A stretch of 24,786 nt of DNA from JBCAWW01 sp045106675 (GCA_045106675.1 JBGCFA010000024.1:1-24786), one strand, 5' to 3'. Shown: positions 7,841 through 15,400, numbered from the stretch's first letter. Made by a program: numbers and translations. Notes: generated by a model not told the origin, from the letters alone.

Positions 7841-7961
7841 TGCTTCGCAGAACGTTTATCCCCAAGGACGTATGCAATACGTCCCTACAATTTGATGAGT
7901 AGCGGCCTATTGCATAGGCCGAAAATGATTTAACGTATAGAGGTGTGCGTTCTGCGAAGCA
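7841..7961. repeat. Inverted pair of GTAG palindromes between the two TBDT genes
   Basis: Two complete elements face each other. The left one is inverted: GGACGTAT-GCA-ATACGTCC at 7866-7884, then CTAC. The right one is direct: GTAG at 7899, then CGGCCTAT-TGC-ATAGGCCG at 7903-7921. Outer arms TGCTTCGCAGAACG (7841-7854) and CGTTCTGCGAAGCA (7948-7961) are exact reverse complements. It fills much of the 230-base gap between the receptors and may end transcription of the first. Confidence 0.8.
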
Positions 7962-8001
7962 GGCCCCAAAACTCTAAGAAAGAAAATATATCAAAATAAA
8001 T

Positions 8002-8046
8002 TTTTAGACACATCTAAAATTTGTATTTTGCGTATCTAAATAAAAA
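8002..8046 (+). promoter_or_regulatory. Candidate promoter and metal-type operator ahead of the second TBDT
   Basis: TTTTAGA-CACA-TCTAAAA (8002-8019) is a perfect 18-nt palindrome. TATTTTG at 8024-8030 could be the -7 element, and TCTAAATAAAAA (8035-8046) repeats exactly the string ahead of the DUF4856 gene. No clear -33 TTG was seen. The layout suits repression by a metal-responsive regulator (DtxR or Fur class), though the regulator's identity is inferred only. Confidence 0.5.
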
Positions 8047-8063
8047 GTTAATCTGCATTTAGT

Positions 8064-10346
8064 ATGCAAATACGATACATCAATTTCCTACTCTTCTTGT
8101 TTTTTCCACTCTTTGGGCTAGCCCAACAAGCTAGCATTGAGGGATATGTTAAGATCGAAGGAGAAGCTGCTCCTTATGCCAGTGTGCAAATCAAAGAAGC
8201 CAAACGTGCTACTAGGACGGATGAAAAAGGCTTTTTTAAGTTGGGAAATCTCGCTTCTGGTACTTACACCCTGCGGGTTTCCTTAGTAGGAAGCCAGCCA
8301 TTGGTCGAGACGATCCGTTTGGCGAAGTCAGAAAAAAAGATCCTAACTCTCAGCCTAGAAGCTGATCTAAGTCTCGAAGAAGTGGTCATCACGGGTACCC
8401 TCAAGGAAGTAAGAAGGATTGATAGTCCGGTGCCAGTTGAGGTGTATAGCCCTGCCTTTTTCAAGAAAAATCCTACGCCCAATATTTTTGATGCGCTGCA
8501 AAATGTCAATGGTGTCCGGCCTCAGCTCAATTGCAGCGTGTGCAATACGGGTGATATCCACATCAATGGCCTAGAGGGCCCTTATACGATGGTGCTGATT
8601 GATGGCATGCCAATCGTGAGTAGTTTGGCGACGGTTTATGGGCTGTCGGGTATCCCGAACGCTTTGGTCGAACGGATCGAAATCGTCAAAGGACCAGCTT
8701 CTTCCCTTTATGGCTCGGAAGCAGTGGGAGGCCTTATCAATATCATCACCAAACAGCCTGAACGAGCACCTATAGTGTCTGCTGATTTGATGGGTACGAC
8801 TTGGCAAGAATATAGTGCTGACCTCGGTCTCAAACTCAAAATTGGCGAGAAAGCACATGCTTTGACGGGCGTGAATTACTACCATTATGATACTCCTAAA
8901 GACCTCAATGGGGATAATTTTACGGACGTTACCTTGCAGGAACGCGTATCCGTATTTCAGAAATGGAGCTTCAAACGTAAGCAAAACCGCATTTTTACAC
9001 TCGCTGGACGATACTTTGCCGAAGACCGTTGGGGTGGCGAAATGAATTGGACGCCTGAGTTTCGCGGCGGAGATGAGATCTATGGTGAAAGCATCTATAC
9101 TCGCCGCTGGGAGCTTCTCGGCAACTATCAGCTACCGATCAAAGAAAAAGTCTTGCTCTCCTTTTCTTACAATGATCATGACCAAAATTCAGTCTATGGC
9201 GATGTGCCTTATCTCGCCCAGCAAAAGATCGCTTTTGGGCAAGTGACTTGGGACAAAAAAGTGGGTAAGCATGATTTACTCGTTGGCTCTGCGATACGCT
9301 ATACTTTTTACGATGACAATACACCGGCTACCGAATTGGCCAATGCCGAAAATCATCCAGATCAAATCTGGCTACCGGGTGTGTTCGTCCAAGACGAAAT
9401 TAGTCTCAATCCTAAGCATAAAGTTTTGCTAGGGCTTCGCTACGACTACAACAGTATCCACGGCAACATCTATACGCCTCGCTTTGCCTACAAATGGACC
9501 CTTGGACAAAACAACATCTTCAGACTCAATGCGGGTACAGGTTTCCGAGTGGTCAATCTCTTTACGGAGGAACATGCGGCGCTTACCGGGGCGAGGGAGG
9601 TGATCATTGCTGAAGCACTCAATCCCGAGCGTTCGTATAATGTGAATCTCAACTTCATCAAAAAAATCTATACCGACAATGGCGGTTTCGTGAGCTTTGA
9701 CGCCACGGCTTGGTACACCTATTTCAACAATGTGATTTTTCCTGATTATGAGACCAACGCCAACCAGATCATTTATAGCAATTTGGATGGGCATGCGGTT
9801 ACCACTGGTTTGAGCATGAATATAGATGTGGCCTTGCCGAACGGTTTGACCATTCTCGCTGGCGCGACTTTGATGGACGTATCTTCTACCGAAGATGGCG
9901 TGCGAGAGCGACAGGTATTGACCGAACGATTTACGGGCACTTGGGCGGTTTCGTATACTTTTCCTAAGCTCAATTTAGGAGTTGATTATACCGGTAATAT
10001 CTATGGTCCTATGCGTTTGCCCTTATTGGGAGAACTAGATCCCCGCCAGGCTTATTCACCTATTTGGAGCATCCAAAACATCCAATTGACTTATCGCGGC
10101 TGGAAAAAAGTGGAAATCTATGGCGGAGCTAAAAATCTCCTCAACTGGACACCAAATAAGGGAAACCCTTTTTTGATCGCTCGCGCGAACGATCCCTTTG
10201 ACCGCAATGTACAATTTGATGCTCAAGGACAGGTAGTTGCTACTGCCAACAATCCTTATGCATTGACCTTTGATCCGACCTACGTTTATGCTCCCAATCA
10301 AGGCATACGCGGCTTTTTGGGCGTGAGGGTTTCGGTTGGGAACTAA
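8064..10346 (+). CDS. TonB-dependent receptor with CxxC in the plug domain
   Basis: Outer-membrane receptor of 760 residues. It has a signal peptide (1-20, ending FGLAQ), a carboxypeptidase-regulatory-like domain (about 23-100), a TonB-box-like LEEVVITGTL (104-113), and a plug with VKGPASSLYGSEAVGGLINI (about 208-226), then a barrel. The plug carries two cysteines in NCSVCNTGD (Cys157 and Cys160), just before a conserved-looking HINGLEGPYTMVLIDGMPI segment. The closest likeness is to CirA/BtuB-type receptors, but the cargo is unknown. The palindrome at 8002-8019 suggests metal-dependent control. The next gene, a thioredoxin-fold protein, starts 16 bases after the stop, so the pair is probably one operon. 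Confidence 0.9.
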   Translation: MQIRYINFLLFLFFPLFGLAQQASIEGYVKIEGEAAPYASVQIKEAKRATRTDEKGFFKLGNLASGTYTLRVSLVGSQPLVETIRLAKSEKKILTLSLEADLSLEEVVITGTLKEVRRIDSPVPVEVYSPAFFKKNPTPNIFDALQNVNGVRPQLNCSVCNTGDIHINGLEGPYTMVLIDGMPIVSSLATVYGLSGIPNALVERIEIVKGPASSLYGSEAVGGLINIITKQPERAPIVSADLMGTTWQEYSADLGLKLKIGEKAHALTGVNYYHYDTPKDLNGDNFTDVTLQERVSVFQKWSFKRKQNRIFTLAGRYFAEDRWGGEMNWTPEFRGGDEIYGESIYTRRWELLGNYQLPIKEKVLLSFSYNDHDQNSVYGDVPYLAQQKIAFGQVTWDKKVGKHDLLVGSAIRYTFYDDNTPATELANAENHPDQIWLPGVFVQDEISLNPKHKVLLGLRYDYNSIHGNIYTPRFAYKWTLGQNNIFRLNAGTGFRVVNLFTEEHAALTGAREVIIAEALNPERSYNVNLNFIKKIYTDNGGFVSFDATAWYTYFNNVIFPDYETNANQIIYSNLDGHAVTTGLSMNIDVALPNGLTILAGATLMDVSSTEDGVRERQVLTERFTGTWAVSYTFPKLNLGVDYTGNIYGPMRLPLLGELDPRQAYSPIWSIQNIQLTYRGWKKVEIYGGAKNLLNWTPNKGNPFLIARANDPFDRNVQFDAQGQVVATANNPYALTFDPTYVYAPNQGIRGFLGVRVSVGN

Positions 10347-10362
10347 TAGGGCGAATAGATAT

Positions 10363-10821
10363 ATGAAAACACTGCTTTTCTCCCTCTTCCTTTTACTTTC
10401 TTTGCCCTCCTTTGGGCAACTCCAGACCTTTGAGTTTGAACAAGTAGATAGTCTCTGGCAAATAGAGAAGCGCCCTTTGGTGGTATTTCTACACACAGAT
10501 TGGTGTCGGTATTGTGCAGCCATGCAGCAAAAAACACTGCAAAATGAATCTGTGATCGAGCTGCTCAATCAAGATTTTTACTATCTGCCTTTGGATGCGG
10601 AGTCAGAGGAGAGGATCAGCTTTCGAGGGCATCAGTTTTTGTTTGAGCCCACTGGTCGTGGAACGGGTATTCATAGTCTAGCCAAGGCACTGGGCACCAT
10701 TGATGATAATATCGCTTATCCCAGTTTGATCGTCCTTAATGAGGAATACGAAATCATCTTTCAGTACGCGGGCTTTATGAATGCTCGCAGTATGAAAAAG
10801 TTGCTGGAGAGCTTACAATAG
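10363..10821 (+). CDS. Secreted thioredoxin-fold protein
   Basis: Periplasmic thiol-disulfide protein of 152 residues. A signal peptide (about 1-19, ending PSFGQ) precedes a thioredoxin-like fold with the active site DWCRYC at about residues 45-50. A cis-proline-like AYPSLIVL follows at about residue 119. ATG 10363 was chosen over the TTG at 10336 because the latter lies inside the receptor gene and would add a non-signal extension. It follows the TBDT by 16 bases. Since that receptor has two plug cysteines, this protein may keep them reduced or oxidised, or act on the transported ligand; this is inference. Confidence 0.85.
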   Translation: MKTLLFSLFLLLSLPSFGQLQTFEFEQVDSLWQIEKRPLVVFLHTDWCRYCAAMQQKTLQNESVIELLNQDFYYLPLDAESEERISFRGHQFLFEPTGRGTGIHSLAKALGTIDDNIAYPSLIVLNEEYEIIFQYAGFMNARSMKKLLESLQ

Positions 10822-10830
10822 CTTTTTAAT

Positions 10831-10880
10831 CCGCTTCGCGGAACGGTAAAGGGTAGAGACGCAATATTGTGCGTCTCTAC
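10831..10880. terminator. GTAG palindrome (inverted copy) between convergent genes
   Basis: On the - strand the order is GTAG hairpin, then tail, as in the other copies. The hairpin GTAGAGACGCA-ATATTG-TGCGTCTCTAC (10853-10880) has an 11-bp perfect stem. The tail CCGCTTCGCGGAACG is at 10832-10846. Lying between the thioredoxin gene (+) and the symporter gene (-), it may terminate both transcripts. Confidence 0.65.
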
Positions 10881-10900
10881 TTTGGCATTATTTTGCGTCG

Positions 10901-12472
10901 CTACGCCATCAAAATATAAATCAAGACCGTAATCCCACAAAGCAGCAAACCCACAGGCTTGACGTACTTCCATGGTTCGATATTTACTACGCCTTGATCG
11001 GTTTCTGTAAAGGTGTTTTGATTGGGGAAAATGGCTGATACGCCAAACATCACCCCAATATTGAGCAAAAATTCTACGCCCCAGATATGGACATAGTGTA
11101 AGTCCCATTCAAAGACAAAGACTGTCATTACATAGAAAGCAAGACCGAAAAACAGTCCAGCAATGGCTCCTGGAGCTGATACATAGCGCGTAAAGAAGCC
11201 TGCCAAGAGGATACTGATAATCGGTATAAAGAAGATGCCGTTGAGTTGTTGCATGAGGGTGTAAAGTCCTGCAGGGGCATTGGCGACATATGGTGCTACC
11301 ATAATCGCGGCGATCGCTAAGCTGGCAGAGGTGAGCTTGCCGATTCGAACTAAACGCTTCTCTGTAGCATTTTTTTGGATGTGTCGCTTGAAAATCCCTA
11401 CACTAAAGAGGGTTGCCGCTGAGTTAAGCACACTATTGAAGGTACTGAGAACTGCTCCCATCACTACGGCCGCAAAAAGTCCAATCATCCAATCTGGTAA
11501 GATCCGTTTGACCAATAGGGGATAGACGCTGTCCTGGGAATCGTAGTAATCCGTACCGAAATAATAGAAGGCAATCACTCCCGGGAGTATGATCACCAAA
11601 GGGATGATGATTTTATAGGCTCCCGCTAGAAGTAAGCCTTTTTGGGCTTCGGCTAAGTTTTTGGCGCCTAAGGCTCGCTGGATGATCGACTGATTCATAC
11701 ACCAAAAGTAGAGTTGGTTGAGGATCATACCCGTAAACAAGACTTCAAAGGGCAGGATAGAATCTGAGGCCCCAACGACGCTAAACTTCTCTGGAGCATG
11801 ATCAAATACTGTTTGTAGCCCTTCCCACATATTGCCTGCACCGATCTCCCAGAGCGCAAAAATAGGCACCAAAAGACCGCCTATGAGGAGGCCATAGCCA
11901 TTGATTGTATCTGAGATGGCTACCGCTTTGAGTCCCCCAAATACTGCATACACCGAACCGATAGAGCCTATCGCAATCACCATCAACCAGATTGCTTGCC
12001 CCTTTGTAATGTCTAGTAAAGTTGAGACATCAAACAAACTCTCAAAACTGAGTGCTCCAGTATATAAGACGATGGGGAGAAGCGTTACTACGAAGGAGAT
12101 AATCAGAAACAAAGCCACGATCGTCCTCGTTAGACTACTAAAGCGTAGCTCTAAGTACTCTGGTATGGTGGTAAGTCCCATTTTAAGATAACGGGGAACA
12201 AAATAAATCGCACCGATCACCAAGGCGATGGCTGAGGTTACTTCCCACGCGATGATGAGAAAACCATCTTTATAGGCGGAGCCATTCATGCCGATCAAAT
12301 GCTCGGTCGAAATATTGGTGAGGAGCAGAGAGCCGCCAATCACCACGCCACTCAGGCTGCGTCCGCCTAGAAAATATCCGTCTTTGGAACCGAGCGATTC
12401 TTGTCGAAGCTGGTACCAAGTATAAGTGATCACGAAGCCTGTAAAGGCGAGAAAAGTCAAAAAAATCAACAT
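10901..12472 (-). CDS. Sodium:solute symporter (SSS/SLC5 family, YidK-like)
   Basis: Inner-membrane secondary transporter of 523 residues with many hydrophobic segments. The N-terminal region DGYFLGGRSL (about 31-40), LLLTNISTEHLIGMNGSAYKDG (about 49-70) and WEVTSAIALV closely resembles SglT- and E. coli YidK-type members. GGLKAVAISDTING matches the SSS signature around the sodium and substrate site. Members move sugars, myo-inositol or related solutes with Na+, and the substrate here cannot be assigned. It is transcribed divergently from the phosphatase gene. A possible promoter on the - strand has TTG (CAA at 12530-12532) 19 bases from TATTTTTC (12503-12510). A short AGT repeat (12481-12494) lies in the leader. 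Confidence 0.9.
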   Translation of the reverse strand: MLIFLTFLAFTGFVITYTWYQLRQESLGSKDGYFLGGRSLSGVVIGGSLLLTNISTEHLIGMNGSAYKDGFLIIAWEVTSAIALVIGAIYFVPRYLKMGLTTIPEYLELRFSSLTRTIVALFLIISFVVTLLPIVLYTGALSFESLFDVSTLLDITKGQAIWLMVIAIGSIGSVYAVFGGLKAVAISDTINGYGLLIGGLLVPIFALWEIGAGNMWEGLQTVFDHAPEKFSVVGASDSILPFEVLFTGMILNQLYFWCMNQSIIQRALGAKNLAEAQKGLLLAGAYKIIIPLVIILPGVIAFYYFGTDYYDSQDSVYPLLVKRILPDWMIGLFAAVVMGAVLSTFNSVLNSAATLFSVGIFKRHIQKNATEKRLVRIGKLTSASLAIAAIMVAPYVANAPAGLYTLMQQLNGIFFIPIISILLAGFFTRYVSAPGAIAGLFFGLAFYVMTVFVFEWDLHYVHIWGVEFLLNIGVMFGVSAIFPNQNTFTETDQGVVNIEPWKYVKPVGLLLCGITVLIYILMA

Positions 12473-12568
12473 AGTCAGTCAGTAGTAGTAGTAGATTATC
12501 CTGAAAAATAATTCATTTGTTCGTTAATTCAATCTATTAACTAATTCAATAAGTCAACAAATTTCCCG

Positions 12569-12576
12569 TATTTTTG
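12569..12576 (+). promoter_or_regulatory. -7 promoter element of the alkaline phosphatase gene
   Basis: TATTTTTG fits the Bacteroidota TAnnTTTG -7 consensus and lies 26 bases before the ATG at 12603. No convincing -33 TTG was found at the expected distance, so the match is supported by position and consensus only. Confidence 0.45.
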
Positions 12577-12602
12577 GGTTCCGAACTTATTTGAATATAC
12601 TT

Positions 12603-13700
12603 ATGATTCGCATATTCTCGATCTTATTGCTCTTTTCTTTTAATACTTGTCGCTATGCGACGACTTCAAAAGAGTATCCCACCCCAGCCAAAGGCCCTAA
12701 AAACGTGATCCTCATGATAGGAGACGGCATGGGTATCAGTCAGATCACTGCAGGGTTGTATAGCAATCGTAACAAGCTCAATTTGGAGCGATGCAAGACC
12801 GTTGGACTGATCAAAACGTATTCTTCAGACGATTTGGTAACCGACTCAGCGGCGGGAGCAACTGCTTTTTCTACTGGTAAGAAGACATATAATGGTGCTA
12901 TCGGTGTGGGGCCGCTCAAAAAACCCTTGACGACGATCTTAGAATTAGCCGAACGTAATGGTATGGCTACTGGCTTAGTGGCTACAAGTGAGATCACACA
13001 CGCTACCCCAGCTAGTTTTATCTCTCATCAGCCGAGCCGTAATCAGCATGAAGATATCGCTTTGGACTTTTTGCAGATTGAGATTGATCTCTTTATCGGA
13101 GGTGGGCGCAACTATTTTACAGAAAGAACCGACAATCGCGACTTGACTTACGAATTAAGTGGTTTGCAATACCGTATCCTTGATTTGAAGACTCCATTTG
13201 ATCAGGTCAAGTTACAGGATTACGAAAATCTCGCCTACTTTACCGCTGATGATGCTCCTACTCGAAAACTCAAAGGCAGAGATTATTTGCCTGCTGCGGG
13301 GGAATATGCGGCCAAAACCTTAAGCGAAAGAGGTGAGGCAGAAGGCTTCTTTTTGATGATCGAAGGTTCTCAAATCGACTGGGGTGGCCATGCCAACAAT
13401 GCAGACTATATCGTCAGTGAGATGCTTGATTTTGATGAGACAGTGGGTCGGGTGCTCGACTTCGCCGAACGCGATGGTGAGACACTCGTGATTATCACTG
13501 CTGATCATGAAACAGGAGGATTTGCCATCAATAAAGGCTCAAAAATGGCTGCTGGCGAATTACAAACTGCATTTACGACGGGTAGCCACACAGCTGCTCT
13601 AATCCCTGTTTTTGCTTATGGACCAGGTGCTAGTGATTTTGGCGGTATCTACGAAAACACTGCCATCTTTGATAAGATGAAAGCAGCATTGGGATTGTAA
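12603..13700 (+). CDS. Alkaline phosphatase (PhoA superfamily), short form
   Basis: Exported phosphomonoesterase of 365 residues. Numbered from ATG 12603: metal ligand region MIGDGMG (38-44), nucleophile Ser82 in VTDSAAGATAFSTGKKT, THATPA (132-137), EGSQIDWGGH (254-263), DHETGG (301-306) and His329 in GSHT. All metal and catalytic motifs of the family are therefore present. It is about 100 residues shorter than E. coli PhoA and lacks much of the region that forms the crown. The N terminus is a signal peptide with SFNTC, a weak lipobox, so it may be a lipoprotein. A TTG at 12591 is the other possible start. Divergence from the symporter gene hints at phosphate-ester scavenging, but no Pho-box was recognised. 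Confidence 0.9.
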   Translation: MIRIFSILLLFSFNTCRYATTSKEYPTPAKGPKNVILMIGDGMGISQITAGLYSNRNKLNLERCKTVGLIKTYSSDDLVTDSAAGATAFSTGKKTYNGAIGVGPLKKPLTTILELAERNGMATGLVATSEITHATPASFISHQPSRNQHEDIALDFLQIEIDLFIGGGRNYFTERTDNRDLTYELSGLQYRILDLKTPFDQVKLQDYENLAYFTADDAPTRKLKGRDYLPAAGEYAAKTLSERGEAEGFFLMIEGSQIDWGGHANNADYIVSEMLDFDETVGRVLDFAERDGETLVIITADHETGGFAINKGSKMAAGELQTAFTTGSHTAALIPVFAYGPGASDFGGIYENTAIFDKMKAALGL

Positions 13701-13723
13701 ATGTCCAATGCTGAAATGCAATG

Positions 13724-13803
13724 GTAGGGGCGTATTGCATCCGCCTCCTCAAATGAGACGTTGCGCGCAGCGAAGCAGTAGAGTCGCAAGATTTTGCGAC
13801 TCT
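13724..13803 (+). repeat. GTAG palindrome with tail plus a second GTAG hairpin
   Basis: The first element begins GTAGGGGCGTATTGCAT at 13724 and ends in the tail ACGTTGCGCGCAGCG (about 13758-13773). Four bases later a second GTAG (13778) opens the hairpin AGAGTCGCAA-GATT-TTGCGACTCT (13780-13803). Its right arm runs into the first unit of the 40-bp tandem array. Confidence 0.75.
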
Positions 13804-13917
13804 TGATTAAGGGTAAATCGAAGAGATTATATTTTGCGACTCTAGATTAAGGGCAAATCGAAGAGGCTATATTTTGCGACTCTTGACAAAAAGCAAATCG
13901 AAGATGGTAGATTTTGC
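13791..13917 (+). repeat. Three tandem 40-bp units
   Basis: Units at 13791-13830, 13831-13870 and 13871-13910 each start ATTTTGCGACTCT and contain AAATCGAAGA. The next ATTTTGC (13911-13917) starts a truncated fourth. The period is exactly 40 bases. Units 1 and 2 are nearly identical and unit 3 has drifted. It lies in the 436-base gap between the phosphatase and sigma-factor genes and has no evident coding role. Confidence 0.85.
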
Positions 13918-13943
13918 CTGAGTTCGGGATGATAGATTGAGCT

Positions 13944-14004
13944 GTTGGAGATTTCTCCTCCTCTCTGCGGTCGGAGTTCGAAATGGCGCGTTCCGCGAAG
14001 CGGG
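13944..14004 (+). repeat. 60-nt dispersed repeat, copy 2
   Basis: Second copy of the 1332-1391 element: GTTGGAGATTTCTC at the left, GTTCGAAATGGCGCG in the middle and TTCCGCGAAGCGG at the right. Differences cluster in the inner CTC-rich part. It lies about 140 bases before the sigma-factor start. Confidence 0.75.
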
Positions 14005-14098
14005 GCAGAGAGGGAAAGTAAAGGTGATTGAAACCGGTAAGCTTTCGCTTGAAATTAATTAATTCTAGAGAGGAAGAGATTTTTTTATATTTTATTCC

Positions 14099-14115
14099 AA
14101 CCCCACTCAGGGGTT
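14099..14115 (+). promoter_or_regulatory. Hairpin ahead of the sigma-factor start
   Basis: AACCCC-ACTCA-GGGGTT forms a 6-bp stem with a 5-nt loop, 29 bases before the TTG start at 14145. It would fall in the 5' leader of the sigma-factor message and could affect translation or mark the promoter region. No function is shown. Confidence 0.35.
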
Positions 14116-14144
14116 ACCGTCTTTAAGTTGGTAAAGCTAAAAAG

Positions 14145-14708
14145 TTGAACGCAACTTACACTCATATTCACACAGATCTAGTGGAGGCCTGCAAGTCAGG
14201 CGACCGCAATGCACAGTTCCGGCTGTATAAGCTGTATTCTCGTGCCATGTTTAACATCTGCACCCGTATGCTGGGGGACAGGGCCGCTGCTGAAGACGCC
14301 TTACAAGAAGCCTTTGTAAGTGTCTTTACTAAGCTGCACACCTTCCAGGGACGGGCATCGTTGGGCGCATGGATGAAACGGATCGTCGTCAACAAATGTC
14401 TCAGCCTGCTCAATCGCAGAACGCTCTTCACGGAGTCTCTCGACGAGCAACTACATGAGACTGAGGACGAGTCCAAAGAAAGAGATTGGGCGATTACAGA
14501 GTCGGATCTGAGCAGCGAGCGCATCCACAAGGCGATCAAGAGTCTTCCCGAAGGTTGTAGAGTGATATTTACACTCTATCAAATGGAAGGATACGACCAC
14601 CAAGAGATTAGTGACATACTGGACGTTTCGGTCTCGACCAGTAAATCACAGTTTCATAGGGCGAAAAAATTGTTGAAGGAAAAATTATTTGATTTGAAAC
14701 CGAATTAG
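14145..14708 (+). CDS. ECF-type RNA polymerase sigma factor
   Basis: Sigma-70 family protein of 187 residues. Region 2 spans about residues 23-90, with AAAEDALQEAFVSVFTKL and the -10-binding helix SLGAWMKRIVVNKCL. Region 4 spans about 125-180, with SLPEGCRVIFTLYQMEGYDHQEI and the helix-turn-helix VSVSTSKSQFHRAKKLLK. Regions 1.2 and 3 are absent, as in ECF factors. The start is TTG: the frame has a stop at 14124 and no ATG before residue 35, and the TTG is preceded by an A-rich leader. The gene ends 5 bases before the next one, which looks like its anti-sigma factor. It probably controls an envelope or starvation response; its regulon is unknown. Confidence 0.9.
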   Translation: MNATYTHIHTDLVEACKSGDRNAQFRLYKLYSRAMFNICTRMLGDRAAAEDALQEAFVSVFTKLHTFQGRASLGAWMKRIVVNKCLSLLNRRTLFTESLDEQLHETEDESKERDWAITESDLSSERIHKAIKSLPEGCRVIFTLYQMEGYDHQEISDILDVSVSTSKSQFHRAKKLLKEKLFDLKPN

Positions 14709-14713
14709 AAACC

Positions 14714-15250
14714 ATGTGGAAAATAATAGCATCATATATAGATGATCACCGCGATGAGATCGACCTGGATGAGCCAGGAGGTCAAGTATGGCGGACGATC
14801 GAACAAAAATTAGACGCGCGAACTGATCTCAAAAGAGGCAAACGCCGTTACTTCGCCTATTACAAAGCAGCAGCAGCCGTTGTCCTTTCTGTAGGACTGG
14901 GCTATTTGCTTTCTAAGGCTGTACCCGAAAATGGTGGTAGCGATCTCGTCGCCGCCATGGACCAACAAGAAGCATGCGCTGACTTTGACAAGAAGCAAGC
15001 TCGTATGGAGCGTACGTTTTTACGTTCCGAGGAACTCGTACAAAACGCCAAAACTGGTGCACAGTACCCGCAGTCGAGTCAGTTTTTAGCAGCGATGGAT
15101 TCCCTCCGACCTGTCTATCTCCGCCTAACAGCCAAAATCAAGCAAAATGGTTGTTCGTCAGAGCTAGTCAAAGAGGTGAAGGATCATCAAAGAACGCGCA
15201 TCAATTGGATGACTCGGTTCTCCGATCATATCGAAGAAGAACATCAATAA
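14714..15250 (+). CDS. Probable membrane-anchored anti-sigma factor
   Basis: Protein of 178 residues with one membrane segment at about 50-68. The N-terminal 45 residues are charged and presumably cytoplasmic. The C-terminal 110 residues are presumably periplasmic, hold three cysteines and are rich in helix-forming residues. No HHCC zinc motif is seen. The start lies 5 bases after the sigma-factor stop, an arrangement typical of a sigma/anti-sigma pair. The function is inferred from that position and the topology; I do not recognise a family. A strong terminator follows at 15348-15379. Confidence 0.65.
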   Translation: MWKIIASYIDDHRDEIDLDEPGGQVWRTIEQKLDARTDLKRGKRRYFAYYKAAAAVVLSVGLGYLLSKAVPENGGSDLVAAMDQQEACADFDKKQARMERTFLRSEELVQNAKTGAQYPQSSQFLAAMDSLRPVYLRLTAKIKQNGCSSELVKEVKDHQRTRINWMTRFSDHIEEEHQ

Positions 15251-15251
15251 T

Positions 15252-15336
15252 TGAGTACAAAGTAGAGAGTACTTAGTATTTAGTACAACGCAATTCCCGC
15301 TCTAGATACTCTCTACTTTAGTCTCAGTACTAAAAT
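15252..15336. repeat. GTACT-rich imperfect palindrome, copy 1
   Basis: Perfect 13-bp arms AAAGTAGAGAGTA (15259-15271) and TACTCTCTACTTT (15307-15319) flank a 35-nt centre containing ACTTAGTATTTAGTAC. The segment CTACTTTAGTCTCAGTACTA (15313-15332) matches 21533-21552 at 17 of 20 positions. Confidence 0.65.
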
Positions 15337-15347
15337 GTATAAGCGTG

Positions 15348-15379
15348 CGGCTTCACTTTCCAAAAGTGAGGCCGTTTTT
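15348..15379 (+). terminator. Rho-independent terminator of the sigma/anti-sigma operon
   Basis: CGGCTTCACTTT-CCA-AAAGTGAGGCCG forms a 12-bp stem with one G-T pair and a 3-nt loop, followed by five T residues. It lies 97 bases after the anti-sigma stop codon and just before the promoter of the next gene. Confidence 0.8.
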
Positions 15380-15392
15380 CGTAGATAAACCG

Positions 15393-15400
15393 TAATTTTG
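15393..15400 (+). promoter_or_regulatory. -7 promoter element abutting a start codon
   Basis: TAATTTTG is an exact match to TAnnTTTG and ends 3 bases before the ATG at 15404. Transcription would begin at or beside the start codon, giving a leaderless or nearly leaderless message. Confidence 0.5.

Noticed and set aside
8571..8984. 137-codon open frame on the - strand
   Set aside because: It lies opposite the second TBDT, has no signal, motif or plausible start context, and is explained by the codon usage of the real gene.
10056..10568. 170-codon open frame on the - strand
   Set aside because: It spans the end of the TBDT and the start of the thioredoxin gene in antisense, and its translation has no recognisable fold or family features.
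13684..13713. CAGCATTGG/CCAATGCTG stem as a phosphatase terminator
   Set aside because: The stem starts inside the coding region, has a 12-nt loop and no T-run, so support is too weak.
13791..13917. 40-bp repeats as a CRISPR array
   Set aside because: The whole 40-base unit repeats with no unique spacers, and no cas gene is nearby.
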